The notes under the pieces are model-generated. The model searched no databases. It had not been told where the DNA came from and saw nothing but the letters and a program-made list of their open reading frames with translations. A stretch of 57,504 nucleotides of DNA from Planctomycetota bacterium (lineage in GTDB: Bacteria; Planctomycetota; Phycisphaerae; Sedimentisphaerales; Anaerobacaceae): positions 1 to 57,504 of the forward strand of contig JACNGQ010000425.1 of NCBI GenBank assembly GCA_014384025.1. Reading direction: 5' to 3'. Positions 16,787-25,746 of this stretch are shown in pieces. Position numbers and translations under genes: made by a program. The first letter of the stretch is position 1. Each line of letters opens with the position of its first letter.

Positions 16787-19700
16787 TTAACGTGTATCTG
16801 TTTTTTCCCCGAGAATTCTGAGAGTTTCTCTGAAGACAGGTAAGGCTTCGGTTTGAACATCAGGGTCGTAAAAATCACCTGTTACTTTCATTTTGATAAC
16901 GGCCCGTCCAAGACCTTCGGTAAGCGACTGCCAAACAGAAGGGTCGTCAGTGGCAAGACGCCGGCCTCGGGCAGTAAGCACCAAATCCACATTTCTTGTT
17001 TTCAAATCCATCAGGCCTGAGCCATAAAATGCTACGTCCTGGCCTGAGAGGTCGAGCTTCTTAACAAGCAGGTCATTGCGCCTGATATAAGAATCAACGA
17101 ACATCTGGTCAAAAGCAAAGTCCTTATGCTCATTCAGCTTCAATACCTGCAAAAGTTTACCCAGGGGCGAAAGCTGTCCTACCTGCATATCTCTCATCGT
17201 GAGTTTGCAAACACCGAGGCGTGAGGAACTATCACCAATAATCGCATTAACGCTCAATGAACCGTCCATTCTCCCGCTTGTATATCGGTTTTCTGCAACC
17301 TCTCTACCCTTTGTATCCGAGAGAAACTGCTGTAAATCGACATTGTCAAAAACCACCTGCAGTAGATACTCCGAAGGTTTTCCAGCCGGTTGTTGTAACT
17401 CAAACTTTCCTATTGATTTCCCACCGTAATAATCTGCGATTAAATCTTCGGTTGACCATCGCCGCAAGTCAGGATCATAAAAGATATCGGCCTTTAGATT
17501 AGTGAAAGATTTGCCCTGAATCCTGAGGGTACCGCCATCAACAGTTGCCCGGCAATTACTTAGTCCCTGGCCGGTATTATATATGCCTTTTATTTTTAGG
17601 ACCGCATCCAATTCGGTTTCGGCATCAGACAATTTGAAACTACAGTTTTTGAACGTGACGTCACCAGTGAAATCAACGGACTTTTGTCCATCATCCACGG
17701 GCGAGATTCGGACATCCTTAAAATCCATATCAAATCGGCCTGAAGGTGCCAGTCCGTCAGATAACGACCGAATATGTTTCGGCAAGAATGTAGCCAGGCA
17801 TTCGTCGAGAAAAATGTCTTTAGCGGATATATTTTTGAAAAAGGCTCTACTGAAAGAATTATCAGCCAAGTCTATTATACCATTCAGTTTGATAGTTGAG
17901 TTATCCTCTGTCGCGGAAATATTATCATCTAAAGTTGCGGCAATCTCTTCAAGAGTGACACTGTCTTTTGTTATCGACAAGGAGCCGGTGATGTCTTTGA
18001 GGGGAAATGGAAGCTGTGGAAAATCAGCGCTGTCACCCAAGCAATCCATAGTTATCCTGTAATCAGGCGGGATTGCCGGGCCCTCTTTGTTCAAATCGAC
18101 AACGAGATTAAGCTTGCCCTGTGGTTTCAATTCGGTAACGATTTCTTTCAGCGACTCAGGGACGAAACCAAACAAATCATCGTTTAACATTATCTGCTCA
18201 AAATTCAGTGACAACTGATAGCATGATTGACGGCTTTCCCGATCCTGCCATATTCTGCCGGCCATCTTAACCGAACCATCACCATAGCTGCCGGAGAAAT
18301 CCTTTACAGTTATCGAGTCAGGTTTAAAAACGGCATTGGCCGATATATCAGATACAGGCAATGAAAAGCGGTCGGATATCAAAGAAGCTTTTTTGAAAGA
18401 CAAGTCGGCTGTAAAATCAGCCGGCTCGTAACCCCGACCTGAAATCTCTATCGATCCGTCAGCCAGACCCGCGGGATGTATTTGATTGTACAATTTCCTT
18501 TGTCCGGTCGGCAGTGAAGCCTCGATCGCTGAATCGAGGGGGACATTATTTACTTTGACCGATACATCATATACTGAGTTACTATCGGTATTGTTTACTA
18601 CTTCGCCATTTATGGTTATTTTGCACTCGTTCACCTGCGAAACCACATCCGAAAAAATTATATTGTCGTGTTCGAAAAAGAGCCGTCCTGTAAGATTTTT
18701 TAATGGATAAGGAAAACGCCGATATACAGCTTCGGCACCACGCAGCTCGACGGCTAATTTCCTTTCATGGTCTATTTGTGAACGCCGGTTGAGCTGGTAA
18801 TCTATTGCTGCGAATCCATTCGGAGAAAAAGCAGACCAGGATTCTTTCTGTTTTGTGCTCAGTACACTATACAAGTCATTATCCAAGGCGATATTGTCAC
18901 TCTTAATCCTGACCTGGTACTTCCAATCCGGCCCGAAATCCCAACTCCGGCCATTAAAAAAAAGCTCAACATCGCCGTGTTTACCCTTCAGATTGTTCAG
19001 TGTCACGCTATTTTTGGTAAAATCTATCCGGCCATCCAAATTCTTTACAGTATAGGGAAACATATAATAGCAAAAAGCAACATCCTTACAATATACTTCA
19101 CCGGACAACGTGCTTTCGCTAAGTCGGTTCAAATTACCTGATGCGTCAAGATCAAGATCTATTCGTCCATAAGGTTGATACTGGTTGAAAAATTTTTGCA
19201 AAGCGGCAAAAGGGCCGGACTTTTCCAAAAATGCCGGCCCGATCAACGCCAATTTGTTAAGTGCCGGACTACGTTTGGAATGTAAGTCATCTATTCTGAG
19301 CTTCAGCGAGAAGTCATTATCCCTGTCATATTTCAGTTCAGCAGCCAGGCTTTTTTCAATTATCCAGGCCATTTCAAGCTCAGGAACATCCACAGATGAA
19401 ATCCCCCCGGTAATTTCAATATAGCCCGGCCTCCAAAAACCGGTCAGTCGGCTTTGACCATGACCGTGGAACATTGTGGCCGTCGTCATTTCAAAGCCAT
19501 GGCCTTTTTGAGTTTCCTCATCGAGCCTAAATATTGCATTAAGAGGTATTGAAAGAGCAACTTTAACCTGCCCGTCTGAAATTTTGCTGTATTGCAATGT
19601 TCCCGCTTTGAGATGAATACGCGGCATTTTTCCGGAGGTTCCTTTCGGCGGCTTTATAGTAAGTGCCGACAAATTCCACCAGCCCGTATCCAGGTCGTAT

Positions 19701-20065
19701 TGAGCGTTGAATGCAAAATCATTGACATCAATAACTTTCAGCCGTGGCCGCAGTAAAAATAAGCTCCTTAGACTAAAGCGTGCATATACTGTTTGGGCTT
19801 TAAGTATTGTATCATCATCGTCTCGCTTCTCGTAGGGGCTGATGACAAGCTCTTTAATGAGGACCGAACCATCCGTGTGAAAATTAACAGATTCGGTTTT
19901 TATCTTCGTGTTGGTCAGCTCGGCAATCTGCGACAGGGCAATATGGCACAAAGCCCGGCCTGCAAGGATGAAAAACAGCCATAGAAGAACAGCCAGAATC
20001 AAGACTTCTGCAAGCCATCGAATTACACCTTTGGATTCCAGATTTTCAATTTTGATCCGGGCCAT
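16787..20065 (-). CDS. AsmA/TamB/YhdP-like envelope protein
   Basis: A 1092-residue protein with one N-terminal membrane segment (about residues 17-42, LAEVLILAVLLWLFFILAG) followed by a long beta-rich periplasmic region. Repeating segments of the type DNIALDNDLYS, KNLTGRLFFEHDNIIFSDV and GDVELFFNG recur, and the C-terminus (VGQLSPLGKLLQVL...DVAFYGSGLMDLKTRNVDLVLTARG) matches the AsmA-like C-terminal domain. Proteins of this superfamily bridge inner and outer membranes and take part in phospholipid transport or outer-membrane assembly. The start at 20065 has no clear ribosome site; a TTG start five codons earlier is possible. The gene is 85 bases downstream of purD on the same strand. Confidence 0.85.
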   Translation of the reverse strand: MARIKIENLESKGVIRWLAEVLILAVLLWLFFILAGRALCHIALSQIAELTNTKIKTESVNFHTDGSVLIKELVISPYEKRDDDDTILKAQTVYARFSLRSLFLLRPRLKVIDVNDFAFNAQYDLDTGWWNLSALTIKPPKGTSGKMPRIHLKAGTLQYSKISDGQVKVALSIPLNAIFRLDEETQKGHGFEMTTATMFHGHGQSRLTGFWRPGYIEITGGISSVDVPELEMAWIIEKSLAAELKYDRDNDFSLKLRIDDLHSKRSPALNKLALIGPAFLEKSGPFAALQKFFNQYQPYGRIDLDLDASGNLNRLSESTLSGEVYCKDVAFCYYMFPYTVKNLDGRIDFTKNSVTLNNLKGKHGDVELFFNGRSWDFGPDWKYQVRIKSDNIALDNDLYSVLSTKQKESWSAFSPNGFAAIDYQLNRRSQIDHERKLAVELRGAEAVYRRFPYPLKNLTGRLFFEHDNIIFSDVVSQVNECKITINGEVVNNTDSNSVYDVSVKVNNVPLDSAIEASLPTGQRKLYNQIHPAGLADGSIEISGRGYEPADFTADLSFKKASLISDRFSLPVSDISANAVFKPDSITVKDFSGSYGDGSVKMAGRIWQDRESRQSCYQLSLNFEQIMLNDDLFGFVPESLKEIVTELKPQGKLNLVVDLNKEGPAIPPDYRITMDCLGDSADFPQLPFPLKDITGSLSITKDSVTLEEIAATLDDNISATEDNSTIKLNGIIDLADNSFSRAFFKNISAKDIFLDECLATFLPKHIRSLSDGLAPSGRFDMDFKDVRISPVDDGQKSVDFTGDVTFKNCSFKLSDAETELDAVLKIKGIYNTGQGLSNCRATVDGGTLRIQGKSFTNLKADIFYDPDLRRWSTEDLIADYYGGKSIGKFELQQPAGKPSEYLLQVVFDNVDLQQFLSDTKGREVAENRYTSGRMDGSLSVNAIIGDSSSRLGVCKLTMRDMQVGQLSPLGKLLQVLKLNEHKDFAFDQMFVDSYIRRNDLLVKKLDLSGQDVAFYGSGLMDLKTRNVDLVLTARGRRLATDDPSVWQSLTEGLGRAVIKMKVTGDFYDPDVQTEALPVFRETLRILGEKTDTR

Positions 20066-20150
20066 AGAGGACACACACAATTCAGGATACGTAGTTGTCA
20101 GTCCTTTGTTCGTTACCTACAAACATCCAACTATCAACTCTATTCGACAA

Positions 20151-21431
20151 TCAATTGCCACTTCCTTTAATCGCTTTATCCGCGATATCCCGACGGTAAT
20201 AAGCACCGTCGAATTTTATTTTTTCCACCCCTCTATATGCCCTTTCCTTTGCATCCTTGATTGTATCCCCCAAAGCGGTTACACCCAGGACTCTGCCGCC
20301 GTTTGTAACAATATCTCCGTTTATCTCTTTGGTGCCTGCATGGAATACGATAACATCTTCGATCTGCTGAGCTTCTTCGAGACCGACTATTTTTTTGCCT
20401 TTTTCATAATCACCGGGATAACCCCCAGAAGCCATCACTACACACACAGCCGGTCGCCGGTCCCATTCGAGGGTAATCCGGTCTAATGTGCCGTCACAGA
20501 CAGCCAGAAGAACTTCCAGCAAATCGCTTTTGAGCCTTGCCAGAATTGGCTGCGTTTCAGGGTCACCAAATCTCACATTAAATTCCAGAACTCTCGGCCC
20601 GCCGCCGGTAATCATAATTCCCGCGTATAACACGCCCTTATACGGTGTTCCATTTCGATTCATTCCATCAACCACCGGGACCAGAATTTCATGCGTTATA
20701 TGACTTATCAACTCCTCAGTAACTACAGGCGCAGGACAGTAAGCCCCCATACCTCCTGTATTAGGGCCTGTATCGCCGTCCCCGATGGCCTTGTGGTCCT
20801 GTGAGGATTCCATAACATAGATATTTCGCCCATCCACAAAGGCAAGTATCGATGCCTCTTCGCCGAGCAGTTTGTCTTCGACGATGATTTTGTTACCTGC
20901 ATCTCCGAATATTTCGTCACACATTATTTTTTCGGCAGCCAGGATTCCATCTGCAGGGTCATCACAGACAAAAACCCCTTTGCCCTTAGCAAGACCAGCA
21001 GCCTTTATCACAACCGATTCGTCCCTGCTGGCGATATATGCCTTGGCATCGCTGAATCTATCGAAGCATCTTCCTTCAGCCGTAGAGATGGAACTGGATC
21101 GCATAAGCTGCTTTGCAAACGCTTTATCCGCTTCGAGCTGTGCGGCGCCTCCGCTTGGGCCGAACGCCTTTATGCCCGCAGCTTCAAACTTATCAACAAG
21201 ACCCGCGGCAAGAGGGTCTTCCGGGCCAACCACCACAAGACCAATATCATTCTGATTCGAAAATTCCAAAAGCTCTTCGGCATTATCAGGGCTGACAGGA
21301 ATATTTTCCCCACATTGTGCTGTACCCGGATTTCCCGGTGCTATGTAAAGCCTGGTTAAGTTTTTCGATTGAGCTAATTTCCAGGCAATGGCATGCTCAC
21401 GTCCACCGTTACCAATTAACAGTACATTCAT
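20151..21431 (-). CDS. purD: phosphoribosylamine-glycine ligase
   Basis: A 426-residue ATP-grasp enzyme of purine synthesis (phosphoribosylamine + glycine + ATP to GAR). Signatures include MNVLLIGNGGREHAIAWKL at the N-terminus, GPEDPLAAGLVD, KAAGLAKGKGVFV, SQDHKAIGDGDTGPNTGGMGAYCPAP and EFNVRFGDPETQ. The length is standard. The C-terminal domain ends with FDGAYYRRDIADKAI. AGGTAAC lies before the ATG. It is not clustered with other pur genes here. Confidence 0.98.
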   Translation of the reverse strand: MNVLLIGNGGREHAIAWKLAQSKNLTRLYIAPGNPGTAQCGENIPVSPDNAEELLEFSNQNDIGLVVVGPEDPLAAGLVDKFEAAGIKAFGPSGGAAQLEADKAFAKQLMRSSSISTAEGRCFDRFSDAKAYIASRDESVVIKAAGLAKGKGVFVCDDPADGILAAEKIMCDEIFGDAGNKIIVEDKLLGEEASILAFVDGRNIYVMESSQDHKAIGDGDTGPNTGGMGAYCPAPVVTEELISHITHEILVPVVDGMNRNGTPYKGVLYAGIMITGGGPRVLEFNVRFGDPETQPILARLKSDLLEVLLAVCDGTLDRITLEWDRRPAVCVVMASGGYPGDYEKGKKIVGLEEAQQIEDVIVFHAGTKEINGDIVTNGGRVLGVTALGDTIKDAKERAYRGVEKIKFDGAYYRRDIADKAIKGSGN

Positions 21432-21561
21432 CTGTTACCTCAAAATAATTGATTTCCATTTTTTCTTTCCGGTAAAATTTTACGCAGACAATATTCTAAC
21501 AGAGGTAACGGTTTTGCTCAAGCTGATATCTTACGGCTTTATGTCAGGGCAAATGGAGATA

Positions 21562-22251
21562 TTATTGCTCAATACCCCACAGTCGAATGTCATCAAATTG
21601 GCCTGTGTCGTCAAATGAGCCAATACCGATACCACCCCAGTCAAAACGATCGTTCACGGCGGTCATTATCGGCTCAGGCCTGTCATCGAAAAAGACCTCA
21701 ATTGTGCCTTTTTCAGCGTCGCGCACCAATCGCACAGTATGCCAGCCCTCATCCCACTTCGTTCCTTCGGTCCGTGTCTGGGCAATAGATACTCGAGGTT
21801 CGGCATTAACAATAAATATAGAATTCGCATTAGCATCGGATTCGTTGGCAATATGCACATAATAAAAATGAGTCGGGTCCTGGTGTCCGAAAATCAGGCA
21901 CATATCCCGATGGCCGTAATCCTTTGTGGTAGAACGCATCTTTAACTCCAGTATGAAACTGCCTACAACCACATTCCGAATAAGGTTTATATTAAAAGGT
22001 GAGCGGACTTGCGGTACATATTCGCTTTGTTTGTGCAGGGCCAGCACCTTGCCGCCATTTCCGGATTCGATTCTCCATGCGATCGGGTCGGTAGCCTTCC
22101 AGTCACCAATTCCGTCATCCTCAAAATCAGCTTCGAACAACAACGGCACTTTCTTTCCGCCGACCACCTCGCTTAATCCGTTACATCCGGTTGTCGCAGT
22201 GAGCAACATCATTAATACAATAGCTGCTTTCAAAAATATTGCTGTTCTCAT
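21562..22251 (-). CDS. lipoprotein with laminin-G/concanavalin-like domain
   Basis: A 229-residue protein. The N-terminus is a lipoprotein signal ending in TATTGC. The mature part opens with LFEADFEDDGIGDWKATDP and has the beta-jelly-roll pattern of LamG/DUF1080-type domains (ILELKMRSTTKDYGHRDMCL, HFYYVHIAN, WHTVRLVRD, GIGSFDDTGQFDDIRLWG). Such domains in planctomycetes often bind or cleave glycans, but no catalytic residues are evident. It sits between purD and ispD on the same strand without tight spacing. Function is unknown; the fold call is moderate. Confidence 0.8.
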   Translation of the reverse strand: MRTAIFLKAAIVLMMLLTATTGCNGLSEVVGGKKVPLLFEADFEDDGIGDWKATDPIAWRIESGNGGKVLALHKQSEYVPQVRSPFNINLIRNVVVGSFILELKMRSTTKDYGHRDMCLIFGHQDPTHFYYVHIANESDANANSIFIVNAEPRVSIAQTRTEGTKWDEGWHTVRLVRDAEKGTIEVFFDDRPEPIMTAVNDRFDWGGIGIGSFDDTGQFDDIRLWGIEQ

Positions 22252-22319
22252 CTTTGAGTCTCCTTTTTAATAAATATGTACTTTATTTCCTTTGAGTTTC
22301 ATCCCAGTGTATTGAAATG

Positions 22320-23060
22320 TCACCATTGAGCCTCAATGTAAGGGCCTATGGGACCTTTCGGCATAAGCCTGGGCCTGGACTTGAGGATGGCTTCGGCTAT
22401 TGCAATATCATTTTGCCGGGTAATTTTAATATTAGAAGAGTCCGCTTCCACAATCGTCACCTTTTGGCCTAATGCTTCGACCAATTGCGCATCATCGCTG
22501 ATCCTGCTTTGGTCCAGATTCTTCAGATTTTCATATGCCTTTTTGAGCAGTTCAACCGCAACAACCTGTGGTGTTTGAGCTTCGTAGAGATTCTCCCTAT
22601 CAACGGTCCTGATTATCGTGTTATCCTGTGCCTCTTTTATAGTTGCCGTTACCGGGCAGGCCGGTATGGCAGCACCTTTTTCAGCGGCAGCGGCAATAAC
22701 TTTGTCAATCAATTCCAGGGTAACACAACATCGACAGGCATCGTGGACAGCAATAAAATCAATATCATCTTTAACAAGCTCGATGCCCTTATTGACGGTA
22801 TCAAAACGCTCATCACCACCCAGGAAGATTGTCGTATCGTAAAACTTCAGATTAGGCCCCCACTTGATATTTACCAGCTCTTCGTCTTCCGGCGAAATGC
22901 CTAATAGAACCTGCTTTACATCATCCCGGCTGGCGAAAATCTCGACGCTTCTGAGAAAAACCGCCCTGCCGGCCACATCGACAAATGCTTTCTTTCTTTT
23001 TCCACCGAATCGGCTGCTCGCTCCGGCGGCACAAATAATTGCAGCAACACTTTGACTCAT
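22320..23060 (-). CDS. ispD: 2-C-methyl-D-erythritol 4-phosphate cytidylyltransferase
   Basis: A 246-residue enzyme of the non-mevalonate isoprenoid pathway (MEP + CTP to CDP-ME). It has the nucleotide-binding opening IICAAGASSRFGGKRKKAF, GGDERFDTVNKGI, VHDACRCC (usual VHDAARP) and PVTATIKE followed by VDRENLYEAQTPQ, the last a hallmark of IspD. The HDACRCC variant keeps the aspartate but has cysteines where A-R-P is typical. GGAG lies 8 bases before the ATG at 23060. The cobO gene is 52 bases upstream. Confidence 0.93.
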   Translation of the reverse strand: MSQSVAAIICAAGASSRFGGKRKKAFVDVAGRAVFLRSVEIFASRDDVKQVLLGISPEDEELVNIKWGPNLKFYDTTIFLGGDERFDTVNKGIELVKDDIDFIAVHDACRCCVTLELIDKVIAAAAEKGAAIPACPVTATIKEAQDNTIIRTVDRENLYEAQTPQVVAVELLKKAYENLKNLDQSRISDDAQLVEALGQKVTIVEADSSNIKITRQNDIAIAEAILKSRPRLMPKGPIGPYIEAQW

Positions 23061-23112
23061 ACTCAAAGCTCCCGTTTACGCTTTTGTTGTTTTCTAATCC
23101 TCAAATCCATGT

Positions 23113-23655
23113 TTAAAATTCGATGCCGCGTCTTGCAGGCAGGCCTTTATCAAACGGATGCTTGATTTTTTTCATTTCCGTCACTAAATCCGCCATCTCC
23201 ATCAATTCGCCGGTCGCACCGGCTCCGGTCAAAACAATCTCAACAGCAGGATCTTTTCTGTCAATAATACTTTTAATATCTTCCAATCTGGCCAGACCTT
23301 TTGAAAGGCAAAACACAATCTCGTCAAGTATAAGGACATCGTAAAACCTTTTTTCCGCAGTTTGAGCAATTCTTTCAAGGGCTTCGCTGATTGCTGTCCG
23401 CATCCGAGCAACGGCTTGCTCGTCTTTTAGAGATTCAGACATATCCCAGGGCATATCGACAGCTTCAGCCCTGATTCTGACAGCACCCAATTCCAGTGCA
23501 AAGCGCTCTCCAATATCAAGAGAGGGCGGTTTTAAAAATTGATATATCAGGACTTTGTGTCCCTGCCCGGCAGCACGCAGTGCCAATCCGAACGCAGCAG
23601 TGGTTTTACCCTTGCCGTCTCCAGTATAAATCTGGATAAGTCCTTTTTCCAACAT
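23113..23655 (-). CDS. cobO: cob(I)yrinic acid a,c-diamide adenosyltransferase
   Basis: A 180-residue CobA/CobO/BtuR-type ATP:corrinoid adenosyltransferase that attaches the upper adenosyl ligand to cobalamin. It begins at once with IQIYTGDGKGKTTAAFGLALRA, the P-loop typical of this family, and has VLILDEIVFCLSKGL. The C-terminus ends MKKIKHPFDKGLPARRGIEF, matching the family's HPxxxGxxARxGIE ending. No other corrin genes are near, so it may serve salvage. It is read in the same direction as ispD with a 52-base gap. Confidence 0.95.
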   Translation of the reverse strand: MLEKGLIQIYTGDGKGKTTAAFGLALRAAGQGHKVLIYQFLKPPSLDIGERFALELGAVRIRAEAVDMPWDMSESLKDEQAVARMRTAISEALERIAQTAEKRFYDVLILDEIVFCLSKGLARLEDIKSIIDRKDPAVEIVLTGAGATGELMEMADLVTEMKKIKHPFDKGLPARRGIEF

Positions 23656-23770
23656 AAGAGTATATTAAAAGAATAAGGAACAAATTAAAATAAAAAAAGA
23701 AACTTTGAAAAGTGTTATTTCTCAATCCCACGAAGTGTCTATCTCGTCAAAAGCCTTACCATCCGTATTT

Positions 23771-24448
23771 TTATTTGCCGGAATTAGAAACCTGGTCTTC
23801 GGAAGCTGTCCAGCCGGGAAGCTCGCCTGCGGCCTGGGAAGAAGGGTCTTCTAAAATAGATATATCAGTTGTGTATTCGGGATAAGAAAGAGAGAATATC
23901 TTCTTGAAAGTAAGCTTGGTTTTGTCCCGAAGCAGATCCAGGACGTAGAATTCATTTACATTTTGTAGCGCATTACTTCTGGCTTCATTGTCAAGTGCAA
24001 GTACTTCATCGGAGCTGAAATCCTCTACTATGTCATACTTCCAGGGAACATTCTCAGCTTTTTCCAAAGGCAGCTTGTAAAATTTCCTGTTGTAGATTTC
24101 ACAGCTTAAAATTCTCGGGTTCGGAAGCACGATTTGAATCAGCTTTTGTGAATCATCAATAGTGTAATCCATCTGGTCCAGCTCAAAACCGACTTTCAGC
24201 TTCGCCGTATATCTCAATAAGCCCCTTTTCCAGCGAACAGTAATAAGGCTGGTCTTCTTTTCTTTTATCTCCGTAACACCTTCGGTTATGTATTCCAGAA
24301 CCGCTAATTCCGCAATCGCCTGGATGGATTTAATCAGAAAGGTTGTTGTTTTCGATTCAGCCTTTGGCGAGGCAGCCTTTTTTTTCCCTATAAAAAAAGC
24401 TAACAGCCCTATGATAACAATACTGGTAATGTAAATAGCATACCACAT
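23771..24448 (-). CDS. membrane-anchored DUF4230-like protein
   Basis: A 225-residue protein with one N-terminal membrane segment (WYAIYITSIVIIGLLAFFIG) and a soluble domain with the features of DUF4230: AIAELAVLEYITEGV, RGLLRYTAKLKVGFEL and IQIVLPNPRILSCEI. The function of that family is unknown. The start at 24448 is preferred because AAAGGA lies 8 bases upstream and it begins right at the membrane segment; a longer frame starts 22 codons earlier. The C-terminal 25 residues are low-complexity. It follows the CBS gene on the same strand. Confidence 0.75.
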   Translation of the reverse strand: MWYAIYITSIVIIGLLAFFIGKKKAASPKAESKTTTFLIKSIQAIAELAVLEYITEGVTEIKEKKTSLITVRWKRGLLRYTAKLKVGFELDQMDYTIDDSQKLIQIVLPNPRILSCEIYNRKFYKLPLEKAENVPWKYDIVEDFSSDEVLALDNEARSNALQNVNEFYVLDLLRDKTKLTFKKIFSLSYPEYTTDISILEDPSSQAAGELPGWTASEDQVSNSGK

Positions 24449-24562
24449 TCTATTTGTCCTTTCGGCCCCTATTAGATGTATTTGTCTGCAATACAGTGAG
24501 GTTGAACATCGCAAGGAGATCCATTTACATTTATTTAAACAACTGTGCGGCCTGATATTTTT

Positions 24563-24967
24563 TTAGCTCACGACTTTATCTTTGTGTCTTAGCTGTAAGA
24601 TATATTTGATGAGGTCCTTTCTGCTGATGATACCCACCAGTTTTCCTTCCGAAGTTATTGTGACTCTTCGAAAATGGTTCTTTATGAGACACTCGGCAAT
24701 ATCAATTACACTATCCTCCTGATTAAAACTGACGATGCCTTTAGTCATAAAGTCTTCAACTTTTCCGGGCTTATCTTCGATATCATACAACAGCCTGAGT
24801 ACGTCTTTTTCTGAGATCAAACCCGCCAGAGTCATATCATCATTAACAACAGGTAAACCCGTAATATTTTTTTCAACCAGAATCCCTATGGCCTCATATA
24901 TCGGGGTCTGCTTTTTAACATAAGCGATATCAGTTGTCATAATGGTCTTTGCTTTGAATATCTCCAT
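24563..24967 (-). CDS. CBS-domain-pair protein
   Basis: A 134-residue stand-alone Bateman module of two CBS domains (KAKTIMTTDIAYVKKQTPIYEA...; EDFMTKGIVSFNQEDSVIDIA...). CBS pairs bind adenine nucleotides and act as energy or redox sensors for partner proteins. It is a clear paralogue of the protein at 43340-43744, sharing GLPVV(N/E)DDMTLAG(L/I)(L/I)SEKDV and the FRRV..TS.GKL(V/I)GIIS core. GGAG precedes the ATG. The partner is not evident. Confidence 0.92.
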   Translation of the reverse strand: MEIFKAKTIMTTDIAYVKKQTPIYEAIGILVEKNITGLPVVNDDMTLAGLISEKDVLRLLYDIEDKPGKVEDFMTKGIVSFNQEDSVIDIAECLIKNHFRRVTITSEGKLVGIISRKDLIKYILQLRHKDKVVS

Positions 24968-25200
24968 ATTATTCTCCTTTTTTAGCCGATTCGCGAAAAA
25001 CCATACTTTCAGGCAATAAAATACCTATAACCAACGGCAACGTCAAAACAAAAATCCACAACCATAGAAACATAAATCTCGAATCCCTGACAGACAAATT
25101 TAATTTTTGTGAGCCTGCTTACAATAGCAGAAACTTTTGTGCAGATTATCGATGATTTTGGCGGGGCAGCCTGGAAACAGGCGAGTTCGAATTCGCAATA

Positions 25201-25746
25201 TTACATTCCGGCAAACTCGTTTTGGGACAATTCGGCGCTGTGTATTTCAACCACCGAATCAAGCAGGTTTTTGTTTTCCATATTCCTTTTGATATATATA
25301 CTTTTTGTTCCTGCCCGAACCTGAGACGATTCTATCTTATGGAGAAAATCAACAAGCTCACCCAGCGACAAGCTCTCCAGTCTTACCTCAACAATTGTCT
25401 CGGAGTAATTTGAATCTATTTGCAATACATCCCTTTTCATTGTATCAAGATTTCTTGCAAGGCCGCATTCCTTGATTAATGATTCTAAAAAAGGCAGCAG
25501 CTCAATCGTTTCTTTTTGGGAAGCAATATTTGTGTGCAAATTATCGAGCCTGCTTCTCAGTAAGATATATTTTTTGCTTATCGCACGAACTTTTTCAAGC
25601 TCCTGCTGATTTTCAGGTATAACCCGACTGAGCGTCTCAAGCCTGGCAAGAGCGGGCTTGACTGCGACAGTAAATAAAGACCATGATGCTATGAAAACAA
25701 GCAAACCTCCGGCCAATAATCTTTCTCTTCGTACTAAACGTATCAT
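25201..25746 (-). CDS. gspM: type II secretion protein GspM/PilO-like
   Basis: A 181-residue bitopic protein: one N-terminal membrane helix (LLAGGLLVFIASWSLFTVAV), a coiled-coil stretch (ARLETLSRV...RAISKKYILLRSRLDNLHTN) and a small ferredoxin-like periplasmic domain. It is the last gene of the gsp operon and overlaps the end of the upstream PilM/GspL-like gene by ATGA, with AGGAG inside that gene. In type II systems GspM joins GspL in the inner-membrane assembly platform. Sequence identity in this family is low, so the call rests on topology plus position. Confidence 0.8.
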   Translation of the reverse strand: MIRLVRRERLLAGGLLVFIASWSLFTVAVKPALARLETLSRVIPENQQELEKVRAISKKYILLRSRLDNLHTNIASQKETIELLPFLESLIKECGLARNLDTMKRDVLQIDSNYSETIVEVRLESLSLGELVDFLHKIESSQVRAGTKSIYIKRNMENKNLLDSVVEIHSAELSQNEFAGM